Shown here one piece after another: positions 25,448 through 36,473 of a stretch of 64,000 nt of DNA. Location of the stretch: contig NC_081412.1 in NCBI RefSeq assembly GCF_030272615.1, positions 475,795,657-475,859,656 of the forward strand, written 5' to 3'. Position 1 is the stretch's first letter, and each line of letters starts with the position of its first letter. The position numbers and the translations under genes are program-made. Under the pieces are notes generated by a model that worked only from the letters and a program-made list of their open reading frames with translations, was not told where the DNA came from and did no database searches. This stretch comes from Cryptomeria japonica (lineage: Eukaryota > Streptophyta > Pinopsida > Cupressales > Cupressaceae).

Positions 25448-26308
25448 AACACTCACAAAGTTTTAAATAAAAAGGGGGAAAATGGTTTTCAAAAATAAGT
25501 ATCCCACCTTTCCCTTTCCCCTTATGACAATTAATTATAAACTCATTTTTATTAAGTTATGAGTGCAGGCATGGGTAAAAAAAAAAAATGTAATTATATA
25601 TATATATATATATATATATACACAAATATATATATATATATGTATATATATATATTTATATATTTTTATATAAATAAAAATAGTAGGATTAGTTTGGCAT
25701 TTAATCTGTATTAAAATTGATAGAATGTAAAGATAAGTATTGTACACTTTTGTTAGTATTGGATAAGAAGGAGGTACGATATAAGATGATTTAATCACCT
25801 AGGTGGGCTAGGTTTTAAAAAAAAAAAAAGAATAATAATAATAATTAAGAGGTATAAACATTAAGTTCTTGGTAGGGCCAAGAGGGCCAAATCAAGTAAA
25901 AGATTATAAAGTTTCATCCTAAATATAGAGGATTCAATTAAATAAAATGTGTTTAAACTATGAGGATAATTGAACTTAGTATTGTAGTGGACTAAGGAGG
26001 ATAAGGCAAATTTTAAAACGCTTATATTCAAAAATTAAACGTTGTATTCAAGATTTGAATTTATTATTAATGAAGGTTAGAGATCCCCTTTTGGGGTAAC
26101 ATTAGCCCGTTGATAACTTAGCAAACCATGTTTCCCAATTGAGTTTAATTACCTAATTGTCACCAAAAGTAATTAAGACCTAATCCAAAATGCATTATTT
26201 ATTTAAGTTAATCGCACTAAGTTGCATTATTTTAATTTAGTTAGTGGATAATTAGTTAAGTATTTAAAAAAAAAATTTCCCGTTCGTGTCCAAAGGTTGG
26301 GCATGACA

Positions 26309-26313
26309 TACTT
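26309..26313. repeat. target-site duplication, right (TACTT)
   Basis: Exact copy of 12140-12144, directly after the LTR end ATGACA. Confidence 0.95.
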
Positions 26314-26875
26314 ATCCCGATAACCCAATGAGATATCATCGGCTATCGACGGGAGTGTTTTCCACCTACCCCGATAGCTTGATGAAGTCTCGAACAGTTG
26401 GAGCGAGTCAAAGTGAAACTATCAGCTATTGGCGGAAGTGTTTTTCACCTACCTCGATGAGCCGATGAGGTCGTCAGCGGAGTGGAGCGAGCGGAGCGAG
26501 TCAAAGTAGAACCATCAGGTATCGAGATAACTAGTTTTTGTGCCGCTCGATAACCCGATGGGAAAGCATATGGTTTGGAGCACACCATCGGCCATCAGTA
26601 GGAGGTGTTTTAGGCTACAACAATAACCAGATGGGAAATCATTATGTTGGGAGCATACCATTGGCCATCGGTAAGAGTGTTTTTATGCTACTCCTATGAC
26701 CCGATGGAAACTAATGAGGAAATGTGCAATTGGTAAAATATCATCATACATCAGAGTAACTATTTTGAGGCTAACCCGATGACCCGATGGAAAGGGATGT
26801 GAGTTTTAAACTGCCATTGGACGTCAGTGTGAGTGTTTTGGTGCTAACCCGATGACCCGATGAAGAAAGAAAAGT
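26314..26875. repeat. degenerate tandem repeats, ~70-85 bp units
   Basis: About seven or eight diverged units, each opening with a CCCGATGACCCGATGG-like motif, then a CCATCGGCCATC-like motif (the reverse complement of its start), then a GAGTGTTTT(T)GCTA tail. Clear openings are near 26315, 26372, 26553, 26695, 26776 and 26850. Each unit can fold on itself. It precedes a TATA box by under 100 bp, which suggests U3 enhancer-type repeats of the older gypsy LTR. Confidence 0.7.
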
Positions 26876-26951
26876 TAGTTATAGTCAAAAACCGAATTGT
26901 GTCGAGTTGAATCTTATCTGTTAGGGATGATTCAAGGCATATCTAGGAGGC

Positions 26952-26958
26952 TATAAAA
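26952..26958 (+). promoter_or_regulatory. TATA box of gypsy element 2
   Basis: TATAAAA in the context 'ggctataaaagaccc', about 75 bp after the last tandem repeat unit and 0.8 kb before the primer site. Confidence 0.55.
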
Positions 26959-27767
26959 GACCCAATGGGCATTCTATAAGGGTTGGTTGGATTGGGATTG
27001 TTGGATGTGTTAGTTCCACAAAAACAAACTTCTTTGTAGTAAAAATTGGAAGATCATTTTTTGGTTATTTTCTCAGAGTTTTGTTTTCTATTGTAAACAT
27101 GGCTTAAATCCTTAAGTAATAATGTAGATAAGGTAAATATTATTTTTCCTTGTTTTCTAAATTTCAAGTTGCATTCGTGCCAAGCTCAGCTCTGTAAATA
27201 AAATCGCCTTTTGTGCTCTTGTTTTCTATTTATATTTTATATTTGTGAACATGGATTTGTCTTGACTCTCCATCATGGGATCTGCATGACTTTAGGAAGA
27301 TCCAACCATGTAAAATAGAGTTCTATATGTAGCAGACCAGGGAATGGTGTCAACTATTTCTGCAGACTAGCCCTAGGAGAGCTTGATGATAGCTCAGCTA
27401 GGTATCAGTGACTGAGAGGAATCACTTGTAGGGTAGACTAGAGTCTAGGCTATTAGCCTCAGACCAGGGGAAGACAGGATCAAAGGGAGAGAAGATCCAA
27501 GCATGAGGAGGAAAACAACTTAGCAAAAGTTGTAGATATAATCCATGGTAGAGAAAACCTTGTAAGGTGTCTGGTGAGACCCAATGAATTAGTGAGTTGG
27601 TGGATTTATGTAAGTGAATTCACAAAGAGAAGAGTATCAAACCAAGGTAGTGAGGACCTAGAGTGGATTAGGGGAATAGAGAGAGGAGCATTCTCGGGTT
27701 AGGCTAGGAAGAAAGCCTTAGAGTGAGTCAAGATGACTCAAGCAACCTAGTGTCCTCCCTGTTAGAT

Positions 27768-27779
27768 TGGTATCAAAGC
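27768..27779 (+). promoter_or_regulatory. primer-binding site of gypsy element 2
   Basis: TGGTATCAAAGC, one G-to-A away from the Met-i tRNA complement TGGTATCAGAGC; about 120 bp before the gag reading frame. Confidence 0.7.
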
Positions 27780-27885
27780 AAGTTAAAGATTTGGGGTGAA
27801 GAGTGTAAGATTGATCTAGTATCAAAAGGAGGAGTAAAGATGGTGACCAATGTAAAATTGGCTGAGCAGGTCACTGACCAAGAAG

Positions 27886-29283
27886 ATGAAAACTGATTGC
27901 TCAAGGCTGGAGCAGTTGGAGCAAAAACTAGGTGTAATGGAAGTCATGAAAGTAGAAGTGAGTAGGAAGATAGAAGAGAAGGGTAAAATGGTGGAAATAG
28001 AGGATGAAGTCCCTGCCCTAGACCCTGTTATTGATCAAGAACCATTCTTGAAGGCTTTGAAGGCAATGAGTGGAAAGTCTTTGGAAGGAGTACCACTTTT
28101 AGTGGCAAGATGGAAGCAGAGTCAGTAATGGAATGGATAGAGGGTATGGAAAATCATTTTGAGTGTGAAGGTGTGACAGAGGCCCAAAAGGTTAAGGTGG
28201 CTAAGTCAAGAATGAGAGGTGCTTCCGTTACTTGGTGGAAGTTTATACAAAATGAGAGAGAAAGAGAAGGTAAGATCCCCATCTCTACTTGGAAAGGGAT
28301 GGTAAGAAAAATCAGAGAGACTTATCTTCCTAAGGATTATGAAGTGCATTTTCATAGGAAAATACAAAACCTAAGGAGAAAGGAGCTAGATGTAAGTACC
28401 TACACCAAAGAGTTCTAGAAGTTGTGTTTAAGGTCAAAAGTGACTGAGGATGAAAGCATTAGAGTAGCAAGATATCTTAATGGTCTGAGATGGAATATAC
28501 AAGAGGAATAAAGTTTGTTGAGTCCAAATACCGTTCACAAATGTTATCAGTTGGCCCTAAAAGTATAAGACAATAATAAAAAGAAACATGAAGGTACTAA
28601 TAGAGGCAGAGGTAGAGGTCGAGATTCAAAAGGTTATAGAGGAAGCTAAAGTGGCAAAGGAAGTGAAGTAAGATCACAAGGAGAGTCAAAATTGACTGAG
28701 CAGACTAATGAATCCAGTGGAAGAGGAAATTATGGTAGAGGAAGAGGTCATAACAACAACAATAGAGGTAGATCAGGAAGTTCTAGCGGAGGTTCATACT
28801 TCACAAACATGAAGTGTTACCACTACAGTAATTTTGGTCATCCTACCTATAGGTGTCTGGAGAAGGCAACCTCATCACATGTTGAGAAAAGAATTAATAA
28901 TTTGCAAGAGGATTCTAGTAGTGTGAAGTCTCCTGAAGTAAACCTTGACATAGAGAATGGTGAGAATCTGATGGTTAGAAGGGTGCTAATCAGGGAACCG
29001 GTTAAGGAAGACCCTAAACAGAGGAGGTCTCTTTTCAAAGTAAAGTGCAAGATACTTGGTAAGGTCTGTAAAGTGATCATTAACTCGGGATCAATAGACA
29101 ATATCATCTCCGAAGAAGCATTAAGTAAACTTGGGTTGAGTAGCATGCCACATAGTCATCCTTACAAGGTCACATGGTTGAATAAAGGACAACATGTGTT
29201 AGTAAATGAACAAGTATGGGAACTTGAATTTGCAATTGGGAAATATTCTGACATAATTTTATGTGATGTTCTACCCATGGTTG
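27886..29283 (+). pseudogene. gypsy element 2 gag and protease (5' part)
   Basis: Translation gives a charged N-terminus (27886-28128), a frameshift near 28095, then a retrotransposon gag domain (28110-28420: 'VMEWIEGMENHFECEG', 'VTWWKFI', 'ETYLPKDYE'), an RGRGR-rich linker, a zinc knuckle (near 28816: C-x2-Y-x4-H-x4-C, the second cysteine lost) and an aspartic protease whose active site reads I-N-S-G-S at about 29080 where the family has D-S/T-G. At least three in-frame stops (for example TAG 28416, TAA 28509). Frame and similarity stop exactly at the solo LTR starting 29284 and resume at 30339. A Ty3/gypsy element older than the chromovirus; lineage not resolved. Confidence 0.8.
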
Positions 29284-30338
29284 TGTTGGTATTTTGGTAT
29301 GGTTTTTTCATTGATGTCAACACCTACTAATACACCTACTTTGGAGATCCAGCAACATTCACCAGCAAGCAGTAAACTATGCAATAGTTACTGGTATATG
29401 GTTCACTGGCAGGATATATTGTTCATCGGTACCTGGAATGATATGGAAGACACTTGGTAATGTCAAAGACATCATGTCGACACTTTATTTTGAAGAAATA
29501 ATCATTGGTATATTCATATTTGCATATTTGCTTTTATCGGCAAATAGGTCTAGGTTATCTAGGGTTACACTAGTAGGTTTATCTTTTCCAGATCAGCATG
29601 GCATGCTATGGAGATGATTTATTATTGTTGTAAATGCATTAAGATGACATGTTCAATTGGTTATTGCATCGGATATTGTATTGTATGTAAAATGTTTTAT
29701 TGTAATATCTTGTAGAGTCGACCTACTAAAATTGGTCTTAGGGTATGGTATAAATGTAAGATCTTATTTGTAAGATCAAGTGTTGAATGCGAAAATAATT
29801 AAGTGAACGTATATGTGAGATCAAGCAGGGATATACATGAAGACATCATTTGAAGGTGAAGTTATGTTTTTGTAGAAGCATATCAGCATTACACTGGTAC
29901 TGAATCTAGCATATGAAGATGCTATTTTGTGCAGTACATTCTTATTGGATTTAACCATCCAACTATAGTCAGTGTGACTCCCATTTTGTGATTGAGCAGT
30001 GAGCTCTAGGCTGTTGGCCTTTCTTCATGTGCAGACCCCATTTATGTACACTTACTATCTGCAGTAGTATTATCTGATTGTGGGTAAGGTTTCCCATCAT
30101 GGTTTTTCCCCTTACAAGGTTTCCACGTACAAATATTGGTGTCATGTGTTGTGGATGACTTTATGTTTATGTTTCATGCATTAATCCTTACCGGTATAGC
30201 AATTTACTGTTAAAACTATCTACCAGCATACTTAACTGGCTTACCGGTATTAAGAATTAAGTTGGTTGATAAGTTTTTGGTTTGAATTTATTTGACAACT
30301 GATTCACCCCCCCTCTCAGTTGTCTCTAGGACCTAACA
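29284..30338 (+). mobile_element. solo copia LTR (1055 bp) inside gypsy protease
   Basis: Starts TGTTGG and ends CTAACA. It interrupts the gypsy protease: the coding similarity before it ('ILCDVLPM') continues directly after it ('AYHLLLRRPWQFD'). Flanks GGTTG (29279-29283) and AGCTG (30339-30343) fit a 5-bp duplication of GGCTG with one transition in each copy. It carries the same module set as the other copia-type LTRs ('gagctctagg' near 30000, 'catcatggtttttcc' near 30098, 'gattcaccccccctctcagt' at 30301-30320). No internal region remains, so it arose by LTR-LTR recombination. Confidence 0.85.
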
Positions 30339-30755
30339 AGCTGCCTATCATTTGTTGCTACGTAGACCATGGCAATTTGACAGAAAACCTATCCATGACA
30401 GAGAAAAGAAATCTTATGCATTCAGAAAGGAAGAGGTGACATACCGGATTCAATATTTGGTAGAGGATGAAGGAACCAAGACTAGTGGTCCTAATGTGTT
30501 GTTGGCTGGAGGAAAATAATTTTTGAGAGATCTCAAGCAAGGAGATAGAGAACATTATGCTCTCTTAGTGAAACCTAGTCAAGAAAAGAAGACTGAAAAT
30601 GAAAGTTTACCTAAAGAGATTCAACAGTTGTTAGAACAGTTCAAGGACATTATGAGTGATGGAACATCCACAATTTTACCTCCTCCTAGAATAGTGAGTC
30701 ACCAGATAGACTTTATACTTGGAGCATCACTTGCTAATAAGGTTGCATATAAGAT
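30339..30755 (+). pseudogene. gypsy element 2 protease end to RT start
   Basis: Continuation of the gypsy frame after the solo LTR: 'HLLLRRPWQFDRK', a variable linker with one TAA at 30517-30519, then 'LPKEIQQLLEQFKDIM' and 'SHQIDFILGASL', the segment opening the reverse transcriptase. It breaks off at about 30755, where copia-type LTR sequence begins. No RT catalytic region, RNase H or integrase is left. Confidence 0.75.
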
Positions 30756-31331
30756 CGATTGGATTGATCATTTAGTGTATCAAAGATGACGTGAAAGTGT
30801 ATATAAGTGATTGTGTGTAGTTTCATGTGTGCTGTTGAAGGGTTTGTTCTCTAGAATACAATAGAATATTAGAACAGAGCAGTGTTGCAGAGTTGGGTAA
30901 GACATAGTATTTTATGATTAACCATAACTATTTAAGGCATTTGTAGATGTTGTTTATCAGCTCAGACATTTCAATTATTATCTGTAATTCTTTTATAAGG
31001 CAGTAAGCCTTCTGCTATTGTAGCCCTTACTGTAACTTGAGCAGTGAGCTCTAGGAAATGTGCCTGAATGCATGTGCATTTTCCTTATGTAATATTTTTA
31101 TACTTATAATAAAGTATATTAATATTGTGGGTTTGAATTCTGCCATAGTTTTTCGCTTAACTAGGTTTGCACCTAAAAAATCTTGGTGTTATGGTGTTGC
31201 TGATGTTTTCTTTGTGTTTCTGCACTTTACTTTTCTTCATTTCCATTAAGTGGTTGAAAGAATAGGTTAATAATGTTAAAAATTGCATAACACTGATTCA
31301 CCCCCCTCCCTAACAGTGTTCCTTGATTCCA
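30756..31331 (+). mobile_element. copia-type element 3, 5'-truncated 5' LTR
   Basis: From 'aagatcgattggattgatca' onward it aligns with 36917-37495 of the 3' LTR, but the first ~440 bp of that LTR are missing here. Modules 'gcagtgagctctagg' (31040), 'ttgtgggtttgaa' (31125) and 'gattcacccccctccc' (31293) are kept. It is followed by a primer site, so it is the 5' LTR. Confidence 0.75.
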
Positions 31332-31336
31332 TAAAT

Positions 31337-31347
31337 TGGTATCAGAT
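31337..31347 (+). promoter_or_regulatory. primer-binding site of copia-type element 3
   Basis: TGGTATCAGAT, matching the Met-i tRNA complement over the first ten bases, 5 bases after the LTR end. Confidence 0.8.
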
Positions 31348-31380
31348 CTTAGTTCCTCAAAGGAAGCTTAACAAATTGCG

Positions 31381-32555
31381 ATGGATCTAAGAAATTGAAT
31401 CAAATGATTCTTGTAGTCTTAGATAGCAGCTATTTGTTTCTCTTGAAGAGCTTGATCATGCACAAGTTTCACTCTAGAAAGTGAAAGTAAAAATTAAGGA
31501 TGCTAAGAAATCCATTGAATCATTGAAGGATAAATTGAACAAGTCAAGGGAGAAGAGAAAGGAGCTTGTTGATCAGCTTAAGAAGAAAGAAAGTCAAAGC
31601 ATTGATGAAGATGCATTGAAGGAAAAGACTAAATAATGTGAGAGACTTGCTAGAGCTAATATAGTCCAGAACAATGAGATTGACAAAAGAGATTGAGGAA
31701 CTTAGGAAGAAGAATGAGGAGAAGCTTTCTTAGTCCCTAAAAGACAAATTTGAAGAATGTTGCAAACTTGAGAGTGAGAATGGATAACTAAAGCTTGACC
31801 TGCAAGACTCTAGAAAAGAAGAGGATGATCTTAAAAGGAAAATCATTCTTATTAGATATGATCTTTATGTTACAAATGAGTATAGGGAGAAGTTTCAAGT
31901 TAGTTCAACCAAGCTTGATGAGATGCTTTCTAGTTAGAATAATCCTAATGACACACAAGGTTTTGGATTTGAGAAAGTTGAAAGCTCCAAATCAACACAA
32001 CAGAAAAACAACTCAAGAAAGCCTCTGATAAGGCAACCTAATGCTCATACGTTCAATGTTAACTATCTTGTTTGCAATAAATTTGGTCATATGGCTAGTG
32101 AATACAGAAATAGGATGATCAATAATCAGTCCATCTTTTACCTGTCAATGTTTCAAATGCAATATGTATGGTCATAAGGAAAATGTATCAAGAAGTATGA
32201 TAAATAACTTACAAAATCAGAGAAATGTCAAATGTTATGCATGCAATATATTTCAACATGTTGCTAATCAATGCAGATCAAGAAGAAATAAGATTAATTT
32301 TAGACCTAAGCAAGAAAATGTTGTTTGTTATGCTTGCAACAAATCGGATCACATTGCTAAGTATTGTAGAAGCATAAATGTGAATAGGAGAGGTCCAGAA
32401 GACAAAAATAAGAATGTGAAAGTAGATGAGAAGGGAAAATTGAAAGTTGATGAGATCAGAGATCAGATGAAGAAGATTTGTGTGAAGAAGAGTGGTGATA
32501 ATGCAGTAAATGGGTCCACACTTGATTCTGGTACTGGAACCATATCCGGTAACTA
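31381..32555 (+). pseudogene. copia-type element 3 gag with four zinc knuckles
   Basis: The first part (31381-31950) is a decayed lysine/glutamate-rich coiled-coil region with many stops. Then follow four knuckle-type motifs: C-N-K-F-G-H-M-A (near 32071, last Cys now Tyr), C-F-K-C-N-M-Y-G-H (32149, last Cys lost), C-Y-A-C-x4-H-x4-C (near 32239) and C-Y-A-C-x4-H-x4-C (near 32329), the last two complete. The C-terminus is basic and ends at TAA 32554-32556. Multi-knuckle, coiled-coil gags are typical of Sirevirus-like copia elements. No protease, integrase or RT follows. Confidence 0.75.
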
Positions 32556-32556
32556 A

Positions 32557-32967
32557 GGTAAGGCATCTAGCCTTAGGGGAGGTTTTCATGAAAAACTTAC
32601 AAACCCCCTATTTGAGATATGTGCCTAATTCTAGTAGGTTGCAGAGATATGTGTAATGGTTAGAGACGGATTTCCAGAAGTCCTTTATCAGACTTGATGA
32701 TCCAGAGATGATCTTTTGGGAGAACTATATGAATGTAGGGTATATGTAAGAATTAGGGAAAAGTGAATTTATTGCAATGAAAAGTTAGGTTTGCAGTGAA
32801 TAAAATGTGACTTAATCACTTCATTTGTCACTTTGAATTTGAAGAAAGAGAAAAAAATAGTGCAATAAAGGAGAATTTGTCGAGATTCCAAACAATATCT
32901 AGATTTGGTGTGTGATCTTGAATTTGGTTGAAAGGTATTTAATAGTGACACTCTTTTTAGTTTTAGT
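32557..32967. other. spacer between gag and the unknown ORF of element 3
   Basis: No coding similarity to pol; many stops in all frames. A full copia pol would need about 3.5 kb, so pol is absent rather than split. Confidence 0.5.
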
Positions 32968-35900
32968 TTGAAATTTGAGTTTGATAAGATGGTTGCATCC
33001 AGTACTACAAGTCCTCTAGTTGTTGAAATCACGAAGCATGAACAACCTAATTTCAAGAATCATCCATTCATTTCGACAGAAGATGATCCTAAGAGTGTGT
33101 TTTCATCGGTGCCCTATGGAGTACTCCATATTGAAGATAATGTATATATGCATTGTCCCATTGAAGAATTAGAAAGCTCACAAATGTTGTATCTATATAA
33201 TAATCATCTATCAGATAAGAGTTTGGTGTTTAAACCAGAATTTCAAGAATTGGAAAATAACAGTTTTGTGTAGTTCATTAGGTTTTTGATGTTCTATGAA
33301 CTAGAATGGATCTCATTCATATTGAGCCGAGTACACGATAAATTCATGTGGTTAGAAAATCCCCACAAGATCAAAAAGAGTTATTAAAGTTGTGACAGGA
33401 TTATGTGCAACTACATAACTGTGATCCCTAAAGGCTATGAAGAATGACATTGTGATTAATATAATAGGGTCAAAGTTTGATAAACATGCAATGAAAATCA
33501 ACGACATCCTAGAGAATGATATTAGGTTTGCAGAAATGGTCATTGGATACAATATCTATTATTCTAGCAAAGAAAATTCTTTTTCCGGTACTGCTATTTA
33601 TGTTGCATATGAAATGATGAGAGGGAATAAGAAATATGATCTTTGTGAGTTTCTTCAGAGTGAGCTTATTAAGAATATTAAGAAGATCAAAGGAAAATAA
33701 GAAACATCCTTTCAAGTTTAGAACATTGCTTCTATGTATGTTTTTCTACTTTATAAAACAGGTTTCAGGTGTTGGTCCAGTGCAGTGGGCATTTGATAGA
33801 CCTGTAGGAATTCAAATTTGGGAATACTTATACAATTTTGATGATTCCAAGGTTTGGAATAAGAATCTATGGGGATACTTCAAGAACCTCCAAGAGGAAA
33901 TGCATGAAAGGGAGAGGATCCCTAATTCCATTGTAGAGAAATACCAAGATACTATCTATTCTATGGCTGACATCAATCAATATTTGATGGAAGTTGCAGT
34001 ACCCCGAATGCTATGGATTATTCCAATGGGTTATGAAGTAGATGAAAAAAAAATGGAACTATATGCACAACATATGTTGAGTAAACTGGTGGATCCCAAT
34101 GAGGAAAGGTTTAAAACATATAAGGAGAAGAGTTTAAAACTTCATAAGTAGTTCAAGGAACGGGTGATTCAGAAGAAGGTTTCAAAAGAGGTTGAGGCTC
34201 TTGCAGAGAGCATGGGAATATTAAAGGAGGTTATCCAGAAAACTAGAGAGGAGAACATTACCTCTAAGGAGCAGACTATGAAAAATGAATCAAAACTAGA
34301 AGTGTCTAAGCCTAAGTCAAAGAAATCCATAGGCATAGATCCCTCCTCTGGACCTCCAAAGCTAGCAAAAAAGCCAAAATATTCATTCAAACCATCTGTT
34401 GAAAGGAAGAGGAAGAGAGGAAAAGCTAGAGTATTTATTCATGTTGATGATGAAGAGAATGAATCTGATGAGGTGGTGAAAGAGGTGAAGGCTAAAGCTG
34501 CTAAAGCTGCTAAAGCCACCAAAGTTGTAGAAGAAAAACAATCTGGTGGAGCCAAGCATGGTAAGAAGTCCAAGTCATCTAAGTTTGATGTGATACTAAA
34601 ACAAAGAAAATTTAGTATTGTTCCTCCTATAACATTAGATGAGATTGTTAATGAAGTTGTTAAGAATGGCAATCTAAAGCTATTAGAAGAATGGTAATAT
34701 AAATTTTTTGATGAATCTGATAAAAGAACTTTAAAAGAATCTACTATAGAATACTTAAGTATATATAGTAAAGATCTGATTGAGCTAATGATAGTCATAC
34801 CCAAGAGCTTGTATGACATTTTGGATGTTACGAGACAAAAAACAAATAAAGAAGATGAGAGACTAAAGAAATATGTATTGGTCAACTTATGTTCAATTAT
34901 CACTAAGAAGGAGATAGATATATTACTCTAGTTAGAAAAGAATGTGTTTCAAAAGTAAGCACGAAGTAAATACAATCTTGTCAGGGAAAAATGATGAAGT
35001 TGGAAAGGAAACTAAGAATATTTAGAGAAAATTTTTGCTAGATAACAAGTATGAAGTCAATCAAGAGTCACATCTAGAAGAGAAAAATAAGCTAACTCAA
35101 GCTGAGTAGGAAATAGATGATACTTCTATCCCAGAAGTCCAGACAGTTGAGCATGCAGAGGTTAAATGCAAAAAGAAGATAGAACTGAAGATATAGTTGA
35201 AAAGGGTCATGCAGGTGCAGGAAAAGAAGATAATGGAAAGGGCAAGGTTGAGAATCCTCTAGTTGTTGCAGTTGACCCTTTGGTTCTTGAGAAAAATAAA
35301 GAAAAGAAAAAGGTGGAGGTTAAAGTTGAAGTCAACACTAAGGCAAAAGACACTGTAGAGATAGTAAAGGGAAAGAAAGTCATTGAAGATCTAGAATTTA
35401 TTCAGGCTCTGATTAATATTGCTTCTTTGTCTCCAATTCAGAAGCTTCAACCTACATCATTTTCTCAAGCAAAGGCCAGTGAGGATCTTTTGAAATCTCA
35501 TATAGACGATAGTATGTTGCTAACCTTGGCAACTATTATTTTTCAAAAGTTGATGCCTAGTTTAAAAATGATACTACAAACACTCCATCTAGGAAATTAA
35601 AGAGTTTGATTAATTATGTAAATACCCATTTTGATTCCTTTGAGAAGTTTGCTGAGGAGAAAGTTAAAAATGAATTCAATGTAAAGAGGCTTCGAAACTT
35701 GAAAAGAATAATTGCAAAGGACAAAGTCACTTTAGATGAATCCGTGAAGAGCATGAAAGATGCATTGTTGATAGGTGGGAACCTATATAATTCATTCTTA
35801 TCTCTGAAAAAGTTCACTGTAGACATTGAGAAGAAGTCTAAGGCACATGAGGATGAGATGGAACATATATCTCAGATAGTTGATCCCATGTCGGTATCAT

Positions 35901-36214
35901 TCAGTAGTCATGAAATTTAGGTCATATCATTACTTGAGAAAATCAAAAGCCTGGGCCATGACCGGGAGAGGATAATTAGCTAATTTGGAGAAGTTAGGAG
36001 GCTCATTACTCTGAAGCTAGACATTATGCTAAGTGCTCTTAAGATTGCTCAAGATACTTTGGCCAGAATTGATCTAGTAGATCTAAAGATAGCAGAAGCC
36101 CAAGCTTATACTTTTAGTCGATTCATAACATTATCAGAGAATCTACAGAAGCATTGGGATAGCCACTTGGACACATTGAATAATTCCTATGCAGACATCT
36201 TCAAATTTTTGTGA
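32968..36214 (+). pseudogene. large unrecognised ORF in place of pol, element 3
   Basis: A former reading frame of roughly 1000 codons now spread over three frames: 32968-33273, 33437-33700, 33636-34697 (TAG 34149), 34698-34932, 35166-35600, 35606-35920 and 36026-36214. The N-terminal third looks globular with aromatic-rich blocks ('FAEMVIGYNIYYSS', 'YDLCEFLQSELIKNI', 'VGPVQWAFDRPVGIQIWEYL', 'VPRMLWIIPMGYEVDEKKM'). The middle is lysine-rich with alanine repeats and probable nuclear-localisation runs ('ERKRKRGK'). The C-terminal third is coiled-coil-like. I do not recognise the family. Its place, between gag and the polypurine tract and replacing pol, says it was carried by the element. It could be a captured host gene or an env-like/additional ORF of large plant retroelements. 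Broken by several shifts and stops. Confidence 0.6.
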
Positions 36215-36420
36215 GCATGTAAGGAGTGTGTGTACATATGTATATAGAAAATTTTTGGTTTCCAAAACTCTACCTTTGCAATTAATGTCAAAGGTGGAGA
36301 GAAAAGGAGTGAAAAATATTGATCTTAGGGGGAGTCAAATGTTGATCTTAGGGGAGTTATTGATTTTTGGAGTCCAATAGTCATATTTTTGGTTGCAGTG
36401 TATATATTTTGGTTTTGGTC

Positions 36421-36450
36421 CAACACTTAGTCATTTTTCACTAAGTGTTG
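36421..36450. other. 10-bp perfect inverted repeat before the polypurine tract
   Basis: CAACACTTAG, ten spacer bases, CTAAGTGTTG. It ends 13 bases before the purine run of element 3, so it would be a hairpin in the 3' end of the genomic RNA. Confidence 0.8.
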
Positions 36451-36462
36451 CCATCAATTCCA

Positions 36463-36471
36463 AAGGGGGAG
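36463..36471 (+). promoter_or_regulatory. polypurine tract of element 3
   Basis: AAGGGGGAG directly before the 3' LTR, as in Sirevirus-like copia elements. Confidence 0.8.
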
Positions 36472-36473
36472 AT

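Larger units (their letters stand above)
26314..27767 (+). mobile_element. gypsy element 2, LTR/leader portion
   Basis: The order is U3-like tandem repeats, TATA box at 26952, a T-rich transcribed-looking stretch with AATAAA-type sequence near 27197, then a Met-tRNA primer site at 27768 and gag. This is the layout of an LTR plus leader. The 5' start is unclear because the chromovirus inserted here; part may lie at 11511-12144. No 3' LTR is found. Confidence 0.5.

Noticed and set aside
26314-26875. CRISPR-like array
   Set aside because: Units are diverged and contiguous without unique spacers, in a plant genome; they are LTR-type tandem repeats.
34439-34903. Minus-strand frame of 154 codons
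   Set aside because: Antisense shadow of the lysine-rich unknown ORF of element 3.
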